Below are positions 46,512 to 57,095 of a stretch of 64,000 nt of DNA, in pieces. The DNA is from Gammaproteobacteria bacterium. GTDB lineage: Bacteria > Pseudomonadota > Gammaproteobacteria > Chromatiales > Chromatiaceae. The notes beneath the pieces are model-generated. The model did not search any database, was not told the DNA's origin, and saw only the letters and a list, made by a program, of their open reading frames with translations. A program made the translations under genes and the position numbers. Location of the stretch: NCBI GenBank assembly GCA_009929855.1, contig RZZN01000016.1, forward strand, positions 1-64,000. The letters run 5' to 3'. Within the stretch, counting starts at the first letter, position 1; every line of letters begins with the position of its first letter.

Positions 46512-46843
46512 GGATGTCCAGCCTTGTCTCGTGATCAGGGCAGTTGGAGGCAGGTCACTGACGAATCGATCCTTACTCAGTGAGCGTGCAGCGCACGCCG
46601 ACACTCGTCGAGTCGCGACTCGGCTGACCGGTCGGTCATGGCTCACTCTGATGGCTAGGATACCGCAATGAGCGGACCAGCGGCAGGCGAGCGCGCCCGG
46701 TGACGCCCACCCGATCCCAGCCCACCGGTCCGGACGACCGCGGCCACCCCAGTGCAAATATCGCCGCCCAGGCCCCGGCGGCTATGCTCTAATTCGGCAG
46801 TGAGCCGCGCACGCGGACCGAGCTAACCGATCTGGAGACCATC
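46512..46843. other. 332-base divergent region between leuS and the YbeL-like gene
   Basis: Should hold promoters for both directions, but no consensus pair is clear. It includes a perfect 14-base palindrome at 46609-46622 and a second, GACCGGTC, at about 46626-46633, about 100 bases upstream of leuS. These may be protein-binding sites or leader hairpins. Confidence 0.4.
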
Positions 46844-47389
46844 ATGAGCGATCAAGACAAGGGCACCACGACCGACAAGCTGGTTGACGCCTATGAGCGA
46901 ATGCTCAAACAGGCCCATGATACGATCGAGCGGACCCGCGAGGGCCAGGTCCCCGGGGTCCGCGAGCTCCTCGAGAAGGCCCGCGACCAGATGGTCGAGC
47001 TCGGCGAGCTGACCCGCGAGGAGGCTCACAAGGTCTCGGAATACATCCAGCGCGACATCGAGGACGCGGCCACCTACATCGCCGATACCGGCCAGGATAT
47101 CGAGGATTGGTGGCATTTCGACCTGCAACTGATCGAGCAGCGCATGATGGACGCCTTCGCCAAGGTGGCCGACCAGACCAGCCTGCAGCTCGCCCAGTGG
47201 GCCGAGGTCGCACGCCAGCTGAGCCTCTATCAGGCCGGCGAGATCACCGGACCCGGCACGCTCGTGTGCGACCGCTGCGGCGCCGAGACCCATTTCATCA
47301 AGGCCGGGCGCATCCCGCCTTGCGCCGACTGCGGCGGTCTGAGCTTCAAGCGACGCACCAACGGCACCGAGGACAAGACCACCTCATGA
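46844..47389 (+). CDS. Zinc-ribbon protein of the YbeL/DUF1451 family
   Basis: 181 aa. A long helical, charged N-terminal region (DAYERMLKQAHDTIER; KARDQMVELGELTREEAHKVS) is followed by a zinc ribbon with CDRCG and CADCG near the C-terminus. In E. coli the relative ybeL also lies beside leuS. Function unknown. GGAG lies just before the ATG. Confidence 0.9.
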   Translation: MSDQDKGTTTDKLVDAYERMLKQAHDTIERTREGQVPGVRELLEKARDQMVELGELTREEAHKVSEYIQRDIEDAATYIADTGQDIEDWWHFDLQLIEQRMMDAFAKVADQTSLQLAQWAEVARQLSLYQAGEITGPGTLVCDRCGAETHFIKAGRIPPCADCGGLSFKRRTNGTEDKTTS

Positions 47390-47624
47390 GATGCGCGCGG
47401 CGTCGCGCCACGCGGCCATGCACGCAGCACGCGGACCCAGCGCCGTGACGGCATCGCCCGGCGACGCTCGCGCGTGCTGGAAATCGGGCCGCACGGCGCT
47501 TATAGTCGCCGTCGACAGAGGCCATTGGCATCATCGGCCTCGCGACGCGATCACGCGCGGGCTCCGCGGGCCTCGCCCTCGGCCAGCCGGCGTCACCAAC
47601 CCGACCGCCCATCGGAGAAGCTGG

Positions 47625-48716
47625 ATGGTCTTGCGTACCCCTTTGTATTCGGAACATGTGCGGCTCGGCGCCCGGCTGGTGCCCTTCGCTGGATGGGAGA
47701 TGCCGCTGCACTACGGCTCACAGATCCAAGAGCACCAGGCGGTGCGGCAGGATGCCGGGATGTTCGACGTCTCGCACATGCGCGCGATCGATCTGATCGG
47801 ACCCGACGCACTCTCCGTCCTGCGCCGGTTGCTCGCCAACGATGCCGCCAAGCTGACCGTGCCGGGCAAGGCGCTCTACAGCTGCATGCTCAATCCAGCC
47901 GGCGGGGTCGTCGACGATCTCATCCTCTTCCGTTTGGATGAGCTGGCATATCGCGCGGTCGTCAACGCGGCCACGACCGCCAAGGATCTCGCTTGGATGC
48001 ACCATCACCTCGCGGGTGAGCGGGTCGACATCCGCCCGCGCGAGGATCTGGCGATCATCGCCGTGCAGGGTCCGACGGCCCGCGACCGCACCGCATCCTG
48101 TCTGCCCGAGGCGCTGCGCGCGCGCGCGCTGGCGCTTGCGCCCTTCCATGGCGTCAGTGACGGTGATTGGCTGGTCGGACGCACCGGCTACACCGGCGAG
48201 GACGGCTTCGAGATCATGCTGCCACACACCGAGGCGCTCGCGCTCTGGAGCGCACTGATCGCGGCCGGGGTGCGTCCCTGTGGCCTGGGCGCGCGCGATA
48301 CACTGCGTCTGGAGGCCGGATTGAGCCTCTACGGACAAGACATGGACGAGTCGATCGGCCCGCTCGACGCCGGTCTCGCCTGGACCGTCGCCTGGACCCC
48401 CGAGACCCGTGACTTCATCGGCCGCCAAGCGCTGAGCGCGCGGCGCGACCATCCCGAGCGACTGGATCTCGTCGGTCTACTGCTGACCGGGCGCGGTGTG
48501 CTGCGGGCGCATCAACCCGTCCTACTCGAGGGGCGGATCATCGGCGAGGTCACCTCGGGAGGATTCTCGCCGACCCTCGAGCGATCGATCGGTCTGGCCC
48601 GCATCACCCCGGTGGATCGCGTCGAGTGCGCGGTCGAGATTCGCGGACACGCGGTCGCGGCGCGGATCGTCAAGCCCCCGTTCGTGCGTCACGGTCGAAT
48701 CCGTGTCACTCTATGA
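47625..48716 (+). CDS. gcvT: Glycine cleavage system T protein (aminomethyltransferase)
   Basis: About 363 aa. Transfers the methylene group from the lipoyl arm of GcvH to tetrahydrofolate and releases ammonia. Family motifs: FAGWEMPLHYG, MFDVSHM, RTGYTGEDGFE and GLGARDTLRLEAGL. The start at 47625 (MVLRTPLYSEH) has GGAG upstream; the longer frame to 47391 is unlikely. First gene of gcvT-gcvH-gcvPA. I looked for a glycine riboswitch upstream and saw none. Confidence 0.97.
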   Translation: MVLRTPLYSEHVRLGARLVPFAGWEMPLHYGSQIQEHQAVRQDAGMFDVSHMRAIDLIGPDALSVLRRLLANDAAKLTVPGKALYSCMLNPAGGVVDDLILFRLDELAYRAVVNAATTAKDLAWMHHHLAGERVDIRPREDLAIIAVQGPTARDRTASCLPEALRARALALAPFHGVSDGDWLVGRTGYTGEDGFEIMLPHTEALALWSALIAAGVRPCGLGARDTLRLEAGLSLYGQDMDESIGPLDAGLAWTVAWTPETRDFIGRQALSARRDHPERLDLVGLLLTGRGVLRAHQPVLLEGRIIGEVTSGGFSPTLERSIGLARITPVDRVECAVEIRGHAVAARIVKPPFVRHGRIRVTL

Positions 48717-48747
48717 CCAAGCCAAGCCTGATCCGAAGGAGCACATC

Positions 48748-49140
48748 ATGAGCCAAGTCCCCGGCGATCTGAGATACACCAAAAGCCATGAGTGGGTGAG
48801 AGACAATGGCGACGGCACCGTCACGGTCGGGATCACCGATCATGCACAGGATGCGCTCGGCGACATCGTCTTCGTCGAGACCCCCGAGCAGGGCCGCGAG
48901 GTCGCGGCCGAGGAAGGCTGCGCCGTGGTCGAGTCGGTCAAGGCCGCCTCGGACATCTATGCCCCGCTCGCCGGCGCCATCGTGGCCGCCAACCCACTGC
49001 TCGACGACACCCCGGATGCCATCAACAATGATCCCTATGGGGAGGGCTGGATCTTCCAGCTGGCACCGTCCGACCCGGGCGCGCTCGCGCTGCTCTTGGA
49101 CGCCGCCGCCTATCAACAAGTGGTCGCAGACGACGCCTGA
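48748..49140 (+). CDS. gcvH: Glycine cleavage system H protein
   Basis: 130 aa lipoyl-carrier protein. The lipoylated Lys lies in [12 protein letters not shown] (about residue 64). Opens with [12 protein letters not shown] and ends in the NDPYGEGW region, all normal. Shuttles intermediates between GcvP, GcvT and dihydrolipoamide dehydrogenase. A strong GAAGGAG site lies just before the ATG; 31 bases after gcvT. Confidence 0.98.
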   Translation: MSQVPGDLRYTKSHEWVRDNGDGTVTVGITDHAQDALGDIVFVETPEQGREVAAEEGCAVVESVKAASDIYAPLAGAIVAANPLLDDTPDAINNDPYGEGWIFQLAPSDPGALALLLDAAAYQQVVADDA

Positions 49141-49220
49141 GCCCTCCGGCCGCGACGCTCGGCGCGCCGCCATGCTCCGACCCGCGACCGCGGCGAATGC
49201 CGTCTCATCGGAATGACACC

Positions 49221-50621
49221 ATGCCATTCGTACCCCATACGCCGGAGGACATCGCGTCGATGCTCGCGACCATCGGCGCCAGCTCCATCGACGAGCTCTT
49301 CGACGAGATCCCACGGGAGCTGCGCGTCGGCGTGCTCGACGCCATCCCAACCGCGCTGAGCGAGATGGAGATCGGCCGGCTGATGCAGTCGCGCGCCCGC
49401 GCCGACGGTCAGCCACTCTGCTTCATCGGCGCTGGCGCCTATGATCACCATATCCCGGCCGCTGTCTGGCAGATCGCCGGCCGCGGGGAGTTCTACAGCG
49501 CCTACACGCCCTATCAGGCGGAGGCCAGCCAAGGCACCCTGCAGCTGCTCTACGAGTTCCAGTCCATGATGGTCGCCTTGACCGGTCTGGACGTCTCCAA
49601 CGCATCGCTCTACGACGGCGCCTCGGGCCTTGCCGAGGCGGTCTTGATGGCCGTGCGCGCGAACCGCAAGATCAAGTCCGAAAAGGTTCTCGTCCCGCGA
49701 TCCCTGCACCCGGCCTATCGCCGCACCCTGCAGAGCATCGTCTCCACCCAGAGCATCGAGCTGGTCGAGGTGCCGTTCGACCCGCGTGGCGGACACACCG
49801 CGATCGAGGCCCTGGATGCCCTGGCGGAGCAAGGCCCCTACGCCGCACTCGTGGTCAATCAGCCCAACTTTTTCGGCGTGCTCGAGGACGTCGATGCCAT
49901 GACCGACTGGGCACATGCCCGCGACGCCCTGGTCATCGGAGTCGTCAACCCGGTCGCACTCGCCCTGCTCTCCCCTCCCGGCGACTGGGGCAAGACGGGC
50001 GCCGATATCGCCTGCGGCGAGGCCCAGCCCTTGGGCATGCCGCTCGCCTCCGGCGGACCCTATGCCGGGTTCCTCTGCTGTCGTCAGGAATTCGTCCGTC
50101 AGCTGCCGGGGCGCATCGTCGGCCGCACGCTCGATCTCGACGGCAAACCGGGCTTCACCCTCACCCTCCAAGCCCGCGAGCAGCACATCCGGCGCAACAA
50201 GGCGACCTCGAACATCTGCACCAATCAGGGTCTGCTGGTCACCGCCGCGACCATCCACATGGCCCTCCTGGGCGCCGAGGGGTTGGAGCGTGTCGCCGCC
50301 GCCTGCCATGCCAACACCCGACGGCTCACGGAGCTGCTGTGCGCGGTGCCGGGCGTGGAGCCCCTGTTCGACCGTCCGATCTTTCACGAGCAGGCGCTGC
50401 GACTGCCGGCGCCCACGGTGGACGTCCTCCGCTCGCTGGCCGCGCACAACATCCTGGGCGGATTCGATCTCGGCGCGGAGTACCCGGAGCTCGATCCTGC
50501 GATCTTGATTTGCGCGACCGAACTGAGAACGGAGGACGAGATGCAGTCCTACGCGGGCGAGCTCGGGCGTAACGTCGCCGCGCGAACGCAGGCGCCGTGC
50601 CCCGCAAAGCCAAGGATTTGA
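49221..50621 (+). CDS. gcvPA: Glycine dehydrogenase (decarboxylating) subunit 1
   Basis: About 466 aa. N-terminal half of the split P protein; the other half is gcvPB, about 1.5 kb downstream. Motifs: [37 protein letters not shown] and [13 protein letters not shown]. Decarboxylates glycine with PLP bound by the partner subunit. Split GcvP is common in some Gammaproteobacteria; the two halves are normally adjacent, but here two genes separate them. Confidence 0.97.
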   Translation: MPFVPHTPEDIASMLATIGASSIDELFDEIPRELRVGVLDAIPTALSEMEIGRLMQSRARADGQPLCFIGAGAYDHHIPAAVWQIAGRGEFYSAYTPYQAEASQGTLQLLYEFQSMMVALTGLDVSNASLYDGASGLAEAVLMAVRANRKIKSEKVLVPRSLHPAYRRTLQSIVSTQSIELVEVPFDPRGGHTAIEALDALAEQGPYAALVVNQPNFFGVLEDVDAMTDWAHARDALVIGVVNPVALALLSPPGDWGKTGADIACGEAQPLGMPLASGGPYAGFLCCRQEFVRQLPGRIVGRTLDLDGKPGFTLTLQAREQHIRRNKATSNICTNQGLLVTAATIHMALLGAEGLERVAAACHANTRRLTELLCAVPGVEPLFDRPIFHEQALRLPAPTVDVLRSLAAHNILGGFDLGAEYPELDPAILICATELRTEDEMQSYAGELGRNVAARTQAPCPAKPRI

Positions 50622-50687
50622 GCTCGATAGCTCTCGCCGCCCGATTCGGCGCCGCAGACCACGAATCACTCGCCACCGAGAAATGAG

Positions 50688-51446
50688 ATGCCCTACAGCA
50701 ACATCGAACAGATCACCCCCATCATGCAGGAGGTGAACAGAATCAGACCCCAAAGAATGCTTGACGTCGGCTGTGGCCTTGGCATTTACGGCATGCTGAG
50801 CCGCGTACAGCTAGACCTTTACTTCGATGAAAAATTTTATACCAAGATCTACCGCAAATATCGCGCGGCGAAGCGTTGGCCAGGAGTCACGATAGACGCG
50901 ATAGAGGGTTTCTCCGACTACCTGGATTACATTCCAGACTGGGTATACGACAATGTCGTCGTCGAGGACGCCATGACCGCTCTGCCAAAGATCGCAAGCG
51001 GTCACTACGATCTGACCCTCGCTTTGGCAATCATCGAGCACCTCGAGAAAGAGCAGGGCATCGCATTCGTAAACCATCTCAGACGTATCAGCAAAAGCGT
51101 CATAATCTCCGTTCCGAAAAATGTCCTACCCCAGGAGGGGCTGGACAATCCATTCGAGACTCATCGCTCAAACTGGAGCGAAGATGACTTCGTCGCTCTC
51201 GGTGCCACTCGCTTCTTGCCCCACCAATACGTCTGGATCGCGGTTTTTGACGAATCGTCTGCTCCACCATTCGAGATTCATGATCCGATGACCAACAGTG
51301 ATAGCGATGCGCGAGCGGAGGCGGTCGACCCATTACAAGTGGAGGCTATGTTTAAGAGATTGCTCGAGGGGCAAGAGCAAATAATCGGGGCACTGAGCAT
51401 CAAGAGACGGCTTGGGGTGTACTGGAGCAATCTACGAGGTCATTAG
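50688..51446 (+). CDS. SAM-dependent methyltransferase-like protein inserted in the gcv cluster
   Basis: 252 aa. Motif I reads [12 protein letters not shown] (about residue 24) and a later [13 protein letters not shown] segment fits a class I methyltransferase. Acceptor unknown. It is more AT-rich than the gcv genes around it and starts 66 bases after gcvPA, with only a weak GAG site. It resembles methyltransferases found in glycan or secondary-metabolite clusters. Its position splits gcvPA from gcvPB, suggesting insertion. Confidence 0.75.
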   Translation: MPYSNIEQITPIMQEVNRIRPQRMLDVGCGLGIYGMLSRVQLDLYFDEKFYTKIYRKYRAAKRWPGVTIDAIEGFSDYLDYIPDWVYDNVVVEDAMTALPKIASGHYDLTLALAIIEHLEKEQGIAFVNHLRRISKSVIISVPKNVLPQEGLDNPFETHRSNWSEDDFVALGATRFLPHQYVWIAVFDESSAPPFEIHDPMTNSDSDARAEAVDPLQVEAMFKRLLEGQEQIIGALSIKRRLGVYWSNLRGH

Positions 51447-51501
51447 ACGCTCTGGAGCGCGCCTCGGAGCCAATCGTCTACTCACAATCTGGAGATTCGA
51501 A

Positions 51502-51999
51502 ATGTCTGTTACTGCACTGCAAGGCAACCCCGTCCAGCTCTCCGGTGACCTGCCCGCCGTCGGCAGCACCGCACCCGACTTCAAGCTGGTCGACAAGGAT
51601 CTCGGCGACAAGTCATTGGCCGATTTCGCCGGCAAGAAGAAGCTGCTCAACATCGTGCCCAGCCTGGACACGCCGGTCTGCGCGATCTCGACCAAGCACT
51701 TCAACACGTCCATGGCCGGTAAATCCGACGCCGTCGCCTTGGTGATCTCTGCCGATCTGCCCTTCGCCATGGGCCGCTTCTGCGGAGCGGAAGGCATCGA
51801 AAACGTCGTCGCGCTGTCCATGATGCGCTCGCGCAGTTTCGCGAAGGACTACGGCGTGCTTATCGAGGACGGCCCGCTCGCCGGCATCACCGCCCGCGCC
51901 GTCGTGGTTCTGGATGCCGACAACACGGTGGTCTACACCCAGCTCGTACCCGAGATCACTCAAGAGCCCGACTACGACGCGGCCTTGGCTGCACTCTGA
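51502..51999 (+). CDS. tpx: Thiol peroxidase Tpx (atypical 2-Cys peroxiredoxin)
   Basis: 165 aa. Reduces lipid and alkyl hydroperoxides with thioredoxin. The peroxidatic Cys is in [11 protein letters not shown] (about residue 60) and the resolving Cys in [11 protein letters not shown] (about 94), the normal Tpx spacing. GGAG precedes the ATG at 51502; the frame extending to 51412 overlaps the methyltransferase and is not used. Unusual location inside the glycine-cleavage cluster. Confidence 0.97.
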   Translation: MSVTALQGNPVQLSGDLPAVGSTAPDFKLVDKDLGDKSLADFAGKKKLLNIVPSLDTPVCAISTKHFNTSMAGKSDAVALVISADLPFAMGRFCGAEGIENVVALSMMRSRSFAKDYGVLIEDGPLAGITARAVVVLDADNTVVYTQLVPEITQEPDYDAALAAL

Positions 52000-52013
52000 A
52001 ACGCGTTCTTTCC

Positions 52014-52124
52014 GAACCGCAAAGGCGCGACCGCTTTACGGATGGAGGCCGATCTCGGCACGACGACGGCGTCGCCGAGCCCCCCAATGCCGTCTCGAAT
52101 TGCGCCGCTGCGCCTTTGCGGTTC
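52014..52124. repeat. 111-base element with perfect 15-bp terminal inverted repeats between tpx and gcvPB
   Basis: Bases 52014-52028 are the exact reverse complement of 52110-52124. The 81-base middle holds a second hairpin with GC-rich arms around 52054-52080, so the whole could fold as a long branched structure in RNA or a cruciform in DNA. No target-site duplication is evident. It may be a miniature transposable element, a REP-type repeat or an attenuator before gcvPB. Confidence 0.75.
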
Positions 52125-52155
52125 CGACTCGATTCACTCACCGAAGCCGACTGCC

Positions 52156-53628
52156 ATGCTGATTCATGACCGCTCCAGACCCGGCCGCCGCGCCGCCGCG
52201 CAGGCACCGCTCGCTATGCCCGAGGTCACCGACATTCCGGCGGCGCTGCGACGTCGGAGCCGACCCATCCTGCCGGAGGTCTCGGAGCTTCAGGCGGTAC
52301 GCCACTACACACGGCTGTCGCAGAAGAACTTCTCGATCGACACCCACTTCTACCCGCTGGGCTCCTGCACCATGAAGTACAACCCGCGGGCATGTAATAC
52401 GTTGGCGATGCTGCCCGGATTCCTGGCGCGCCATCCGCTGGCACCCGAGTCCCGCAGCCAAGGATTCATGGCCTGTCTTTATGAGCTTCAGGAGATGCTC
52501 AAGGAGGTCACCGGGATGCACGCGGTCTCCTTGGCCCCCGCTGCCGGTGCCCAAGGCGAGCTGGCCGGCGTGGCCATGATCCGCGCCTATCACCTGGCCC
52601 GCGGCGACTTGGCCCGCACCGAGATCCTGGTCCCCGACGCGGCGCACGGCACCAACCCTGCCTCCGCGGTCATGTGCGGCTTCAAGGTCCGCGAGATCCC
52701 GACCGGACCCGACGGCGACGTCGACCTCGCCGCGCTCGAGCAGGCCGTCGGACCTCGGACCGCCGGCATCATGCTGACCAACCCGAGCACGGTCGGCGTG
52801 TTCGACCGCAACATCCAGGCGATCGCCGCGCGCGTCCATGCCGCCGGCGGGCTGCTCTACTACGACGGCGCCAATCTCAACGCCATCCTCGGCAAGGTCC
52901 GCCCGGGCGACATGGGCTTCGACGTCATCCACATGAACCTGCACAAGACCTTCTCCACGCCTCACGGCGGCGGCGGTCCGGGCGCCGGACCGGTCGGGGT
53001 GTCGGCGCGTCTCGAGCCCTATCTGCCAGTGCCAATGGTCGCCCATGACGGCAGCGGCTATCACTGGCTCGGCGAGCAGGAGCGTGCACACAGCATCGGG
53101 CGACTGACCGCCTTCGGGGGCAACATCGGGATCCTGCTGCGCGCCTATGTCTACGCCCGGATGCTGGGTCGCGAAGGCATGCAGCGGGTTGCCGAATTTT
53201 CGACGCTCAACGCCAACTATCTCATGGCGCGGCTGACCGCGGCCGGATTCGAGGCCGCCTATCCCCAGCGCCGCGCCAGCCACGAATTCATCATCACGCT
53301 CAAGCGCGAGGCCAGGGAGCTGGGGATCACCGCCATGGATGTGGCCAAGCGCCTGCTGGATTACGGCTATCACGCCCCGACGACGTATTTTCCTCTCTTG
53401 GTGCCCGAGTGTCTGCTGATCGAGCCGACCGAGACCGAGAGCAAGGAGGATCTCGATGGCCTGGTGGCGGCCTTGGTGGCCATCCGCGAGGAGGCGCGCA
53501 CCCAGCCGGAGCAGCTCAAGACGGCCCCACACACCATGCCGGTGCGCCGGCTCGATGACGTCCGCGCGGCACGCCAGCTGGATCTGGCATGGCGCCCCGC
53601 TCGACAGGACCAAGGCACGCATGGCTAA
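52156..53628 (+). CDS. gcvPB: Glycine dehydrogenase (decarboxylating) subunit 2
   Basis: About 490 aa, the PLP-binding half of the split P protein. The catalytic Lys sits in [16 protein letters not shown]; other motifs are [23 protein letters not shown] and [10 protein letters not shown] start at 52156 (LIHDRSRPG); upstream frame to 52042 would run across the inverted repeat. A good ribosome site is lacking. Overlaps dgkA by 8 bases. Confidence 0.97.
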   Translation: MLIHDRSRPGRRAAAQAPLAMPEVTDIPAALRRRSRPILPEVSELQAVRHYTRLSQKNFSIDTHFYPLGSCTMKYNPRACNTLAMLPGFLARHPLAPESRSQGFMACLYELQEMLKEVTGMHAVSLAPAAGAQGELAGVAMIRAYHLARGDLARTEILVPDAAHGTNPASAVMCGFKVREIPTGPDGDVDLAALEQAVGPRTAGIMLTNPSTVGVFDRNIQAIAARVHAAGGLLYYDGANLNAILGKVRPGDMGFDVIHMNLHKTFSTPHGGGGPGAGPVGVSARLEPYLPVPMVAHDGSGYHWLGEQERAHSIGRLTAFGGNIGILLRAYVYARMLGREGMQRVAEFSTLNANYLMARLTAAGFEAAYPQRRASHEFIITLKREARELGITAMDVAKRLLDYGYHAPTTYFPLLVPECLLIEPTETESKEDLDGLVAALVAIREEARTQPEQLKTAPHTMPVRRLDDVRAARQLDLAWRPARQDQGTHG

Positions 53629-53992
53629 GCAGCAACGCAGAGGCTGGCGGCGAGTCGTCTTCGCCTTTGGCTACTCGATGAAGGGCCTGAAGGCCGGTTT
53701 CGAGCTGGAAGAGGCCTTCCGACAGGAGCTGTTCCTACTGATCCCATTGATCCCGCTCGGCATCTGGCTGGGCGAGTCCCCGGTGGAGCGCGCCATGCTG
53801 GTGGGCAGTCTGCTGATCGTCCCCATCGTGGAGCTGCTCAACTCGGCGATCGAGGCCAACGTGGATCGCATCGGCATGGAGCGCAACGAGCTCTCGGCCC
53901 GCGCCAAGGACATCGCCTCGGCCGCCGTCTTCTCCAGCATCGTACTGGCCATCGTCGTCTGGGCACTGATCCTGCTGCCGAGATGGCTATGA
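53621..53992 (+). CDS. dgkA: Diacylglycerol kinase
   Basis: 123 aa inner-membrane enzyme with three helices. Visible: [16 protein letters not shown] and [16 protein letters not shown], the catalytic region of DgkA. Recycles diacylglycerol made in periplasmic glucan or LPS modification. The start overlaps the end of gcvPB by 8 bases, implying co-translation although the pathways are unrelated. Confidence 0.96.
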   Translation: MAKQQRRGWRRVVFAFGYSMKGLKAGFELEEAFRQELFLLIPLIPLGIWLGESPVERAMLVGSLLIVPIVELLNSAIEANVDRIGMERNELSARAKDIASAAVFSSIVLAIVVWALILLPRWL

Positions 53993-54040
53993 GGCAAGCC
54001 GCGGAGCCGCGTCGCACCACCCACCAATCCGGAACCTGTC

Positions 54041-54571
54041 ATGAGCACGCATGAGGCAAAGCAAGGCTTCCTGCCACTGCACATCGCCGTCCTGACCGTC
54101 TCGGACAGTCGCACCGAGGAGACCGACACCTCCGGGCGTCTACTCGTCGAGCGGGCCGAGGCGGCTGGCCATCGGATCGTGGCCAAACGGATCGTCGCGG
54201 ATGACGTCTACCGATTGCGCGCCGTCTTCTCGGACTGGATCGCCGATCCGGGAATCCAGGTCGTCCTGAGCACCGGCGGCACCGGCATCACCGGCCGCGA
54301 CAGCACACCCGAGGCCATCCTGCCGCTCCTCGACAAGCCATTGGATGGATTCGGTGAGCTGTTCCGCGGCTTTTCGCTCGCGGAGATCGGCACCTCGACC
54401 CTACAATCACGTGCCGTCGCCGGACTCGCCAACGGGACCTTCATCTTTTGTCTGCCGGGCTCGAGCGGGGCCTGTCGCACCGCGTGGGATCGCATCCTGC
54501 TCCCACAGCTGGATCGTCGCACACAGCCCTGCAATTTCGCCCAGCTCATCCCGCGTCTACTGGAGCGCTGA
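54041..54571 (+). CDS. moaB: Molybdenum cofactor biosynthesis protein MoaB
   Basis: 176 aa MoaB/Mog-fold protein with [24 protein letters not shown] and [23 protein letters not shown], typical of MoaB. Proposed to adenylylate molybdopterin before metal insertion. Followed 89 bases later by moeA and then moaD, a small molybdenum cofactor cluster. Confidence 0.93.
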   Translation: MSTHEAKQGFLPLHIAVLTVSDSRTEETDTSGRLLVERAEAAGHRIVAKRIVADDVYRLRAVFSDWIADPGIQVVLSTGGTGITGRDSTPEAILPLLDKPLDGFGELFRGFSLAEIGTSTLQSRAVAGLANGTFIFCLPGSSGACRTAWDRILLPQLDRRTQPCNFAQLIPRLLER

Positions 54572-54660
54572 GATCCGATGACTCACCCACTGACACCAGA
54601 CCATCGCCCGATCCGCTGGTCGCGCCACCAGGCACACGCGTCACTGGGAGAACGGATGAC

Positions 54661-55959
54661 ATGACACCCACACAGCAGACCGGTTGCGATTCGTCCGCAC
54701 ACGCCATGCTCGATCCGGATCAGGCCCTGGAGCAATTGCTCGCGCGCATCGAGCCGATCCGCGAGACCGAGACGGTGCCGCTCGCCGCCGCGCTCGGGCG
54801 GGTGCTGGCCGCGCCCCTGACCAGCGCGATCGATGTCCCGGGCTGGGACAACAGCGCCATGGACGGCTATGCGATCCGGCATGCCGATCTCGCCACCCAG
54901 GATGGACGGCTGCGCATCGCGCAACGCATCCCGGCCGGGGCCCACGGACATGCGCTCGCGCCCGCGACCGCCGCCCGGATCTTCACCGGCGCCCCGGTGC
55001 CCGAGGGCGCGGATACCGTGGTGATCCAAGAGCACTGCGAGGTCGTGGATGATTGGGTGCGCATCCCGCTCGACAGCACGCCCGGGGCCAACATTCGCCG
55101 CCGCGGCGAGGACATCGCGGCGGGCCGCGTGCTGATCACCGCCGGCACCCGGCTTGGCCCCCAGCATCTGGGGCTCGCCGCGTCGGTCGGCGCCAGCCAT
55201 CTGACGGTCGTGCGCCGCGCACGCGTGGCGCTCTTCTCCAGCGGCGATGAGCTGGTCATGCCCGGCGCCCCGCTGGGTCCCGGGCAGATCTACAACTCGA
55301 ATCGCTTCCTGCTCAGCGGACTCCTGCAACAGCTGGGTTGCGAGGTGATCGACCTGGGCATCGTCGAGGACCGACGCGCGGCCACCGAGCAGGCACTGCT
55401 GGCGGGGGCGAGCCAAGCCGATCTGGTGGTCGGCAGCGGTGGTGTCTCGGTCGGCGAAGAGGATCACATCAAGGCGGCGCTCGAGCGCGTCGGCGCGCTC
55501 GAGCTGTGGCAGATCGCGATCCGCCCCGGCAAACCGCTCGCCTTCGGCCGGATCGGGTCGATCCCCTTCATCGGCGCGCCCGGCAACCCGGTCTCGCTCT
55601 TCGTCACCGTCTGTCTGTTCGCCATCCCCGCGATCGCGCGCCGTCAAGGCATCCCGGGCGATCTGCGTCCGCGCCGACTCCAGGTCCGCGCCGGCTTCGA
55701 CTGGCCGCGCCCGGATCGGCGCCGCGAATTCCACCGCGCGCGCCTGCGCACGGGCGCCGATGGCACGCCCGAGCTGGAGGTCTTTCCCAGTCGTTCATCG
55801 GCGGTCCTGACCTCGGTCACCTGGGCCGATGGTCTGGTGGAGATTCCCAGCGGACGGCGCATCGAGCCTGGCGATCTCGTGGACTTCCTGCCATTCGAAG
55901 GATTGCTCGCCCCCACCCATGATGCTCGAGCAGCCCTGCCAATGGAGCATACGACATGA
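54661..55959 (+). CDS. moeA: Molybdopterin molybdenumtransferase MoeA
   Basis: About 432 aa. Inserts molybdate into adenylylated molybdopterin. The motifs DNSAMDGYAIR near the N-terminus, PEGADTVV, SSGDELV and GSGGVSVGEEDH are those of MoeA, and GNPVS(L) follows. The ATG 54661 is preceded by GGGAG. Its stop overlaps moaD by 4 bases (ATGA). Confidence 0.96.
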   Translation: MTPTQQTGCDSSAHAMLDPDQALEQLLARIEPIRETETVPLAAALGRVLAAPLTSAIDVPGWDNSAMDGYAIRHADLATQDGRLRIAQRIPAGAHGHALAPATAARIFTGAPVPEGADTVVIQEHCEVVDDWVRIPLDSTPGANIRRRGEDIAAGRVLITAGTRLGPQHLGLAASVGASHLTVVRRARVALFSSGDELVMPGAPLGPGQIYNSNRFLLSGLLQQLGCEVIDLGIVEDRRAATEQALLAGASQADLVVGSGGVSVGEEDHIKAALERVGALELWQIAIRPGKPLAFGRIGSIPFIGAPGNPVSLFVTVCLFAIPAIARRQGIPGDLRPRRLQVRAGFDWPRPDRRREFHRARLRTGADGTPELEVFPSRSSAVLTSVTWADGLVEIPSGRRIEPGDLVDFLPFEGLLAPTHDARAALPMEHTT

Positions 55960-56210
55960 TCGTCATTCGCTATTTCGCGCGTCTGCGTGAGCGACTCGGG
56001 CAGGACCAGGAGCGACTGGAGCGCCCGGCCGAGATCGGCTCGGTCGCGGACCTGCTCGTCCATCTGCGGCGCCGCGGCGAGCCCTGGGCCAGCGCGCTGG
56101 GAGAATCCGAGACCCTGCTGACCGCGGTCAATCAAGAGCTCGCTCGGCCAGACACGGCGCTGCGCGACGGTGACGAGGTGGCCATCTTCCCGCCGGTGAC
56201 AGGCGGCTAA
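55956..56210 (+). CDS. moaD: Molybdopterin synthase sulfur-carrier subunit MoaD
   Basis: 84 aa ubiquitin-like protein ending in the essential Gly-Gly (PPVTGG), which is activated and thiolated to donate sulfur to precursor Z. Start overlaps moeA by 4 bases. The partner moaE is not in the window. Confidence 0.95.
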   Translation: MIVIRYFARLRERLGQDQERLERPAEIGSVADLLVHLRRRGEPWASALGESETLLTAVNQELARPDTALRDGDEVAIFPPVTGG

Positions 56211-56318
56211 CGCACAGGCTGATCCCTGCGCGCGGCGACCGCCAACCCGCCAAAGACGTCCGCCGAGCGGTGCGATGGCGTAGAATGCGACCAATCACAT
56301 CGACAACACGGGAAAAAG

Positions 56319-56861
56319 ATGGAAACCTTTCGCGGCACCACCATTCTATCGGTCAGACGCGCCGACAAGGTCGTGATCGGCGGCGATGGCCAGGTCTCGC
56401 TCGGTCAGACCGTGATGAAGGGCAATGCCCGCAAGGTGCGCCGACTCTACAAGGGGCAGGTCATCGGCGGCTTCGCGGGCGCCACGGCGGATGCCTTCAC
56501 ACTCTTCGAGCGCTTCGAGGGCAAGCTCGAGAAGCATCAGGGCCATCTCACACGTGCCGCGGTCGAGCTTGCCAAGGATTGGCGGACCGATCGCATGCTG
56601 CGCCGCTTGGAGGCGCTACTCTGCGTGGCCGACGCGCGCGCCTCGCTCATCATCTCGGGCACCGGCGATGTCATCGAGCCCGAGCACGACCTCATGGCGA
56701 TCGGCTCGGGTGGAGCCTATGCGCAAGCCGCAGCGCGCGCACTCCTGGAGAACACCTCGCTCGGCGCGCGCGAGATCGTCGAGAAGGGCTTGAACATCGC
56801 CGCGGACATTTGCATCTATACCAACCATCAGCTGGTGATCGAAGAGCTCGATACGGTTTGA
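56319..56861 (+). CDS. hslV: ATP-dependent protease peptidase subunit HslV
   Basis: 180 aa proteasome-like peptidase. A six-residue propeptide (METFRG) precedes Thr-Thr-Ile; the first Thr becomes the catalytic N-terminal residue after processing. [34 protein letters not shown] and [13 protein letters not shown] are typical. GGGA precedes the ATG. Forms a dodecamer capped by HslU. Confidence 0.98.
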   Translation: METFRGTTILSVRRADKVVIGGDGQVSLGQTVMKGNARKVRRLYKGQVIGGFAGATADAFTLFERFEGKLEKHQGHLTRAAVELAKDWRTDRMLRRLEALLCVADARASLIISGTGDVIEPEHDLMAIGSGGAYAQAAARALLENTSLGAREIVEKGLNIAADICIYTNHQLVIEELDTV

Positions 56862-57095
56862 TCACTCACCTGCTCGGCATCATCCCAGTCGACACCGGCG
56901 CGCGTGCCACCCGCCCCGCCGCGCGCGACTGGGTCGGACCCGTGAGCGGGCAGGCCGCGGTCGGTCATCATGGGCCGCGACGGCCTCGAATCGACTGTGC
57001 AGGGTGCGATCCTTAAGCCGTCCGAGCAGGCGACTTGCTGACCACAACAGACCCGGCGGCCCAGATCGGGCAGCCCCTTCGACGGACAGATCGAG

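Noticed and set aside
47390-47624. Possible glycine riboswitch before gcvT
   Set aside because: I looked for the conserved paired aptamer core and did not see it; only a lone TATAGT box at 47501.
54583-55734. 383-codon minus-strand frame opposite moeA
   Set aside because: Antisense shadow; moeA motifs are clear.
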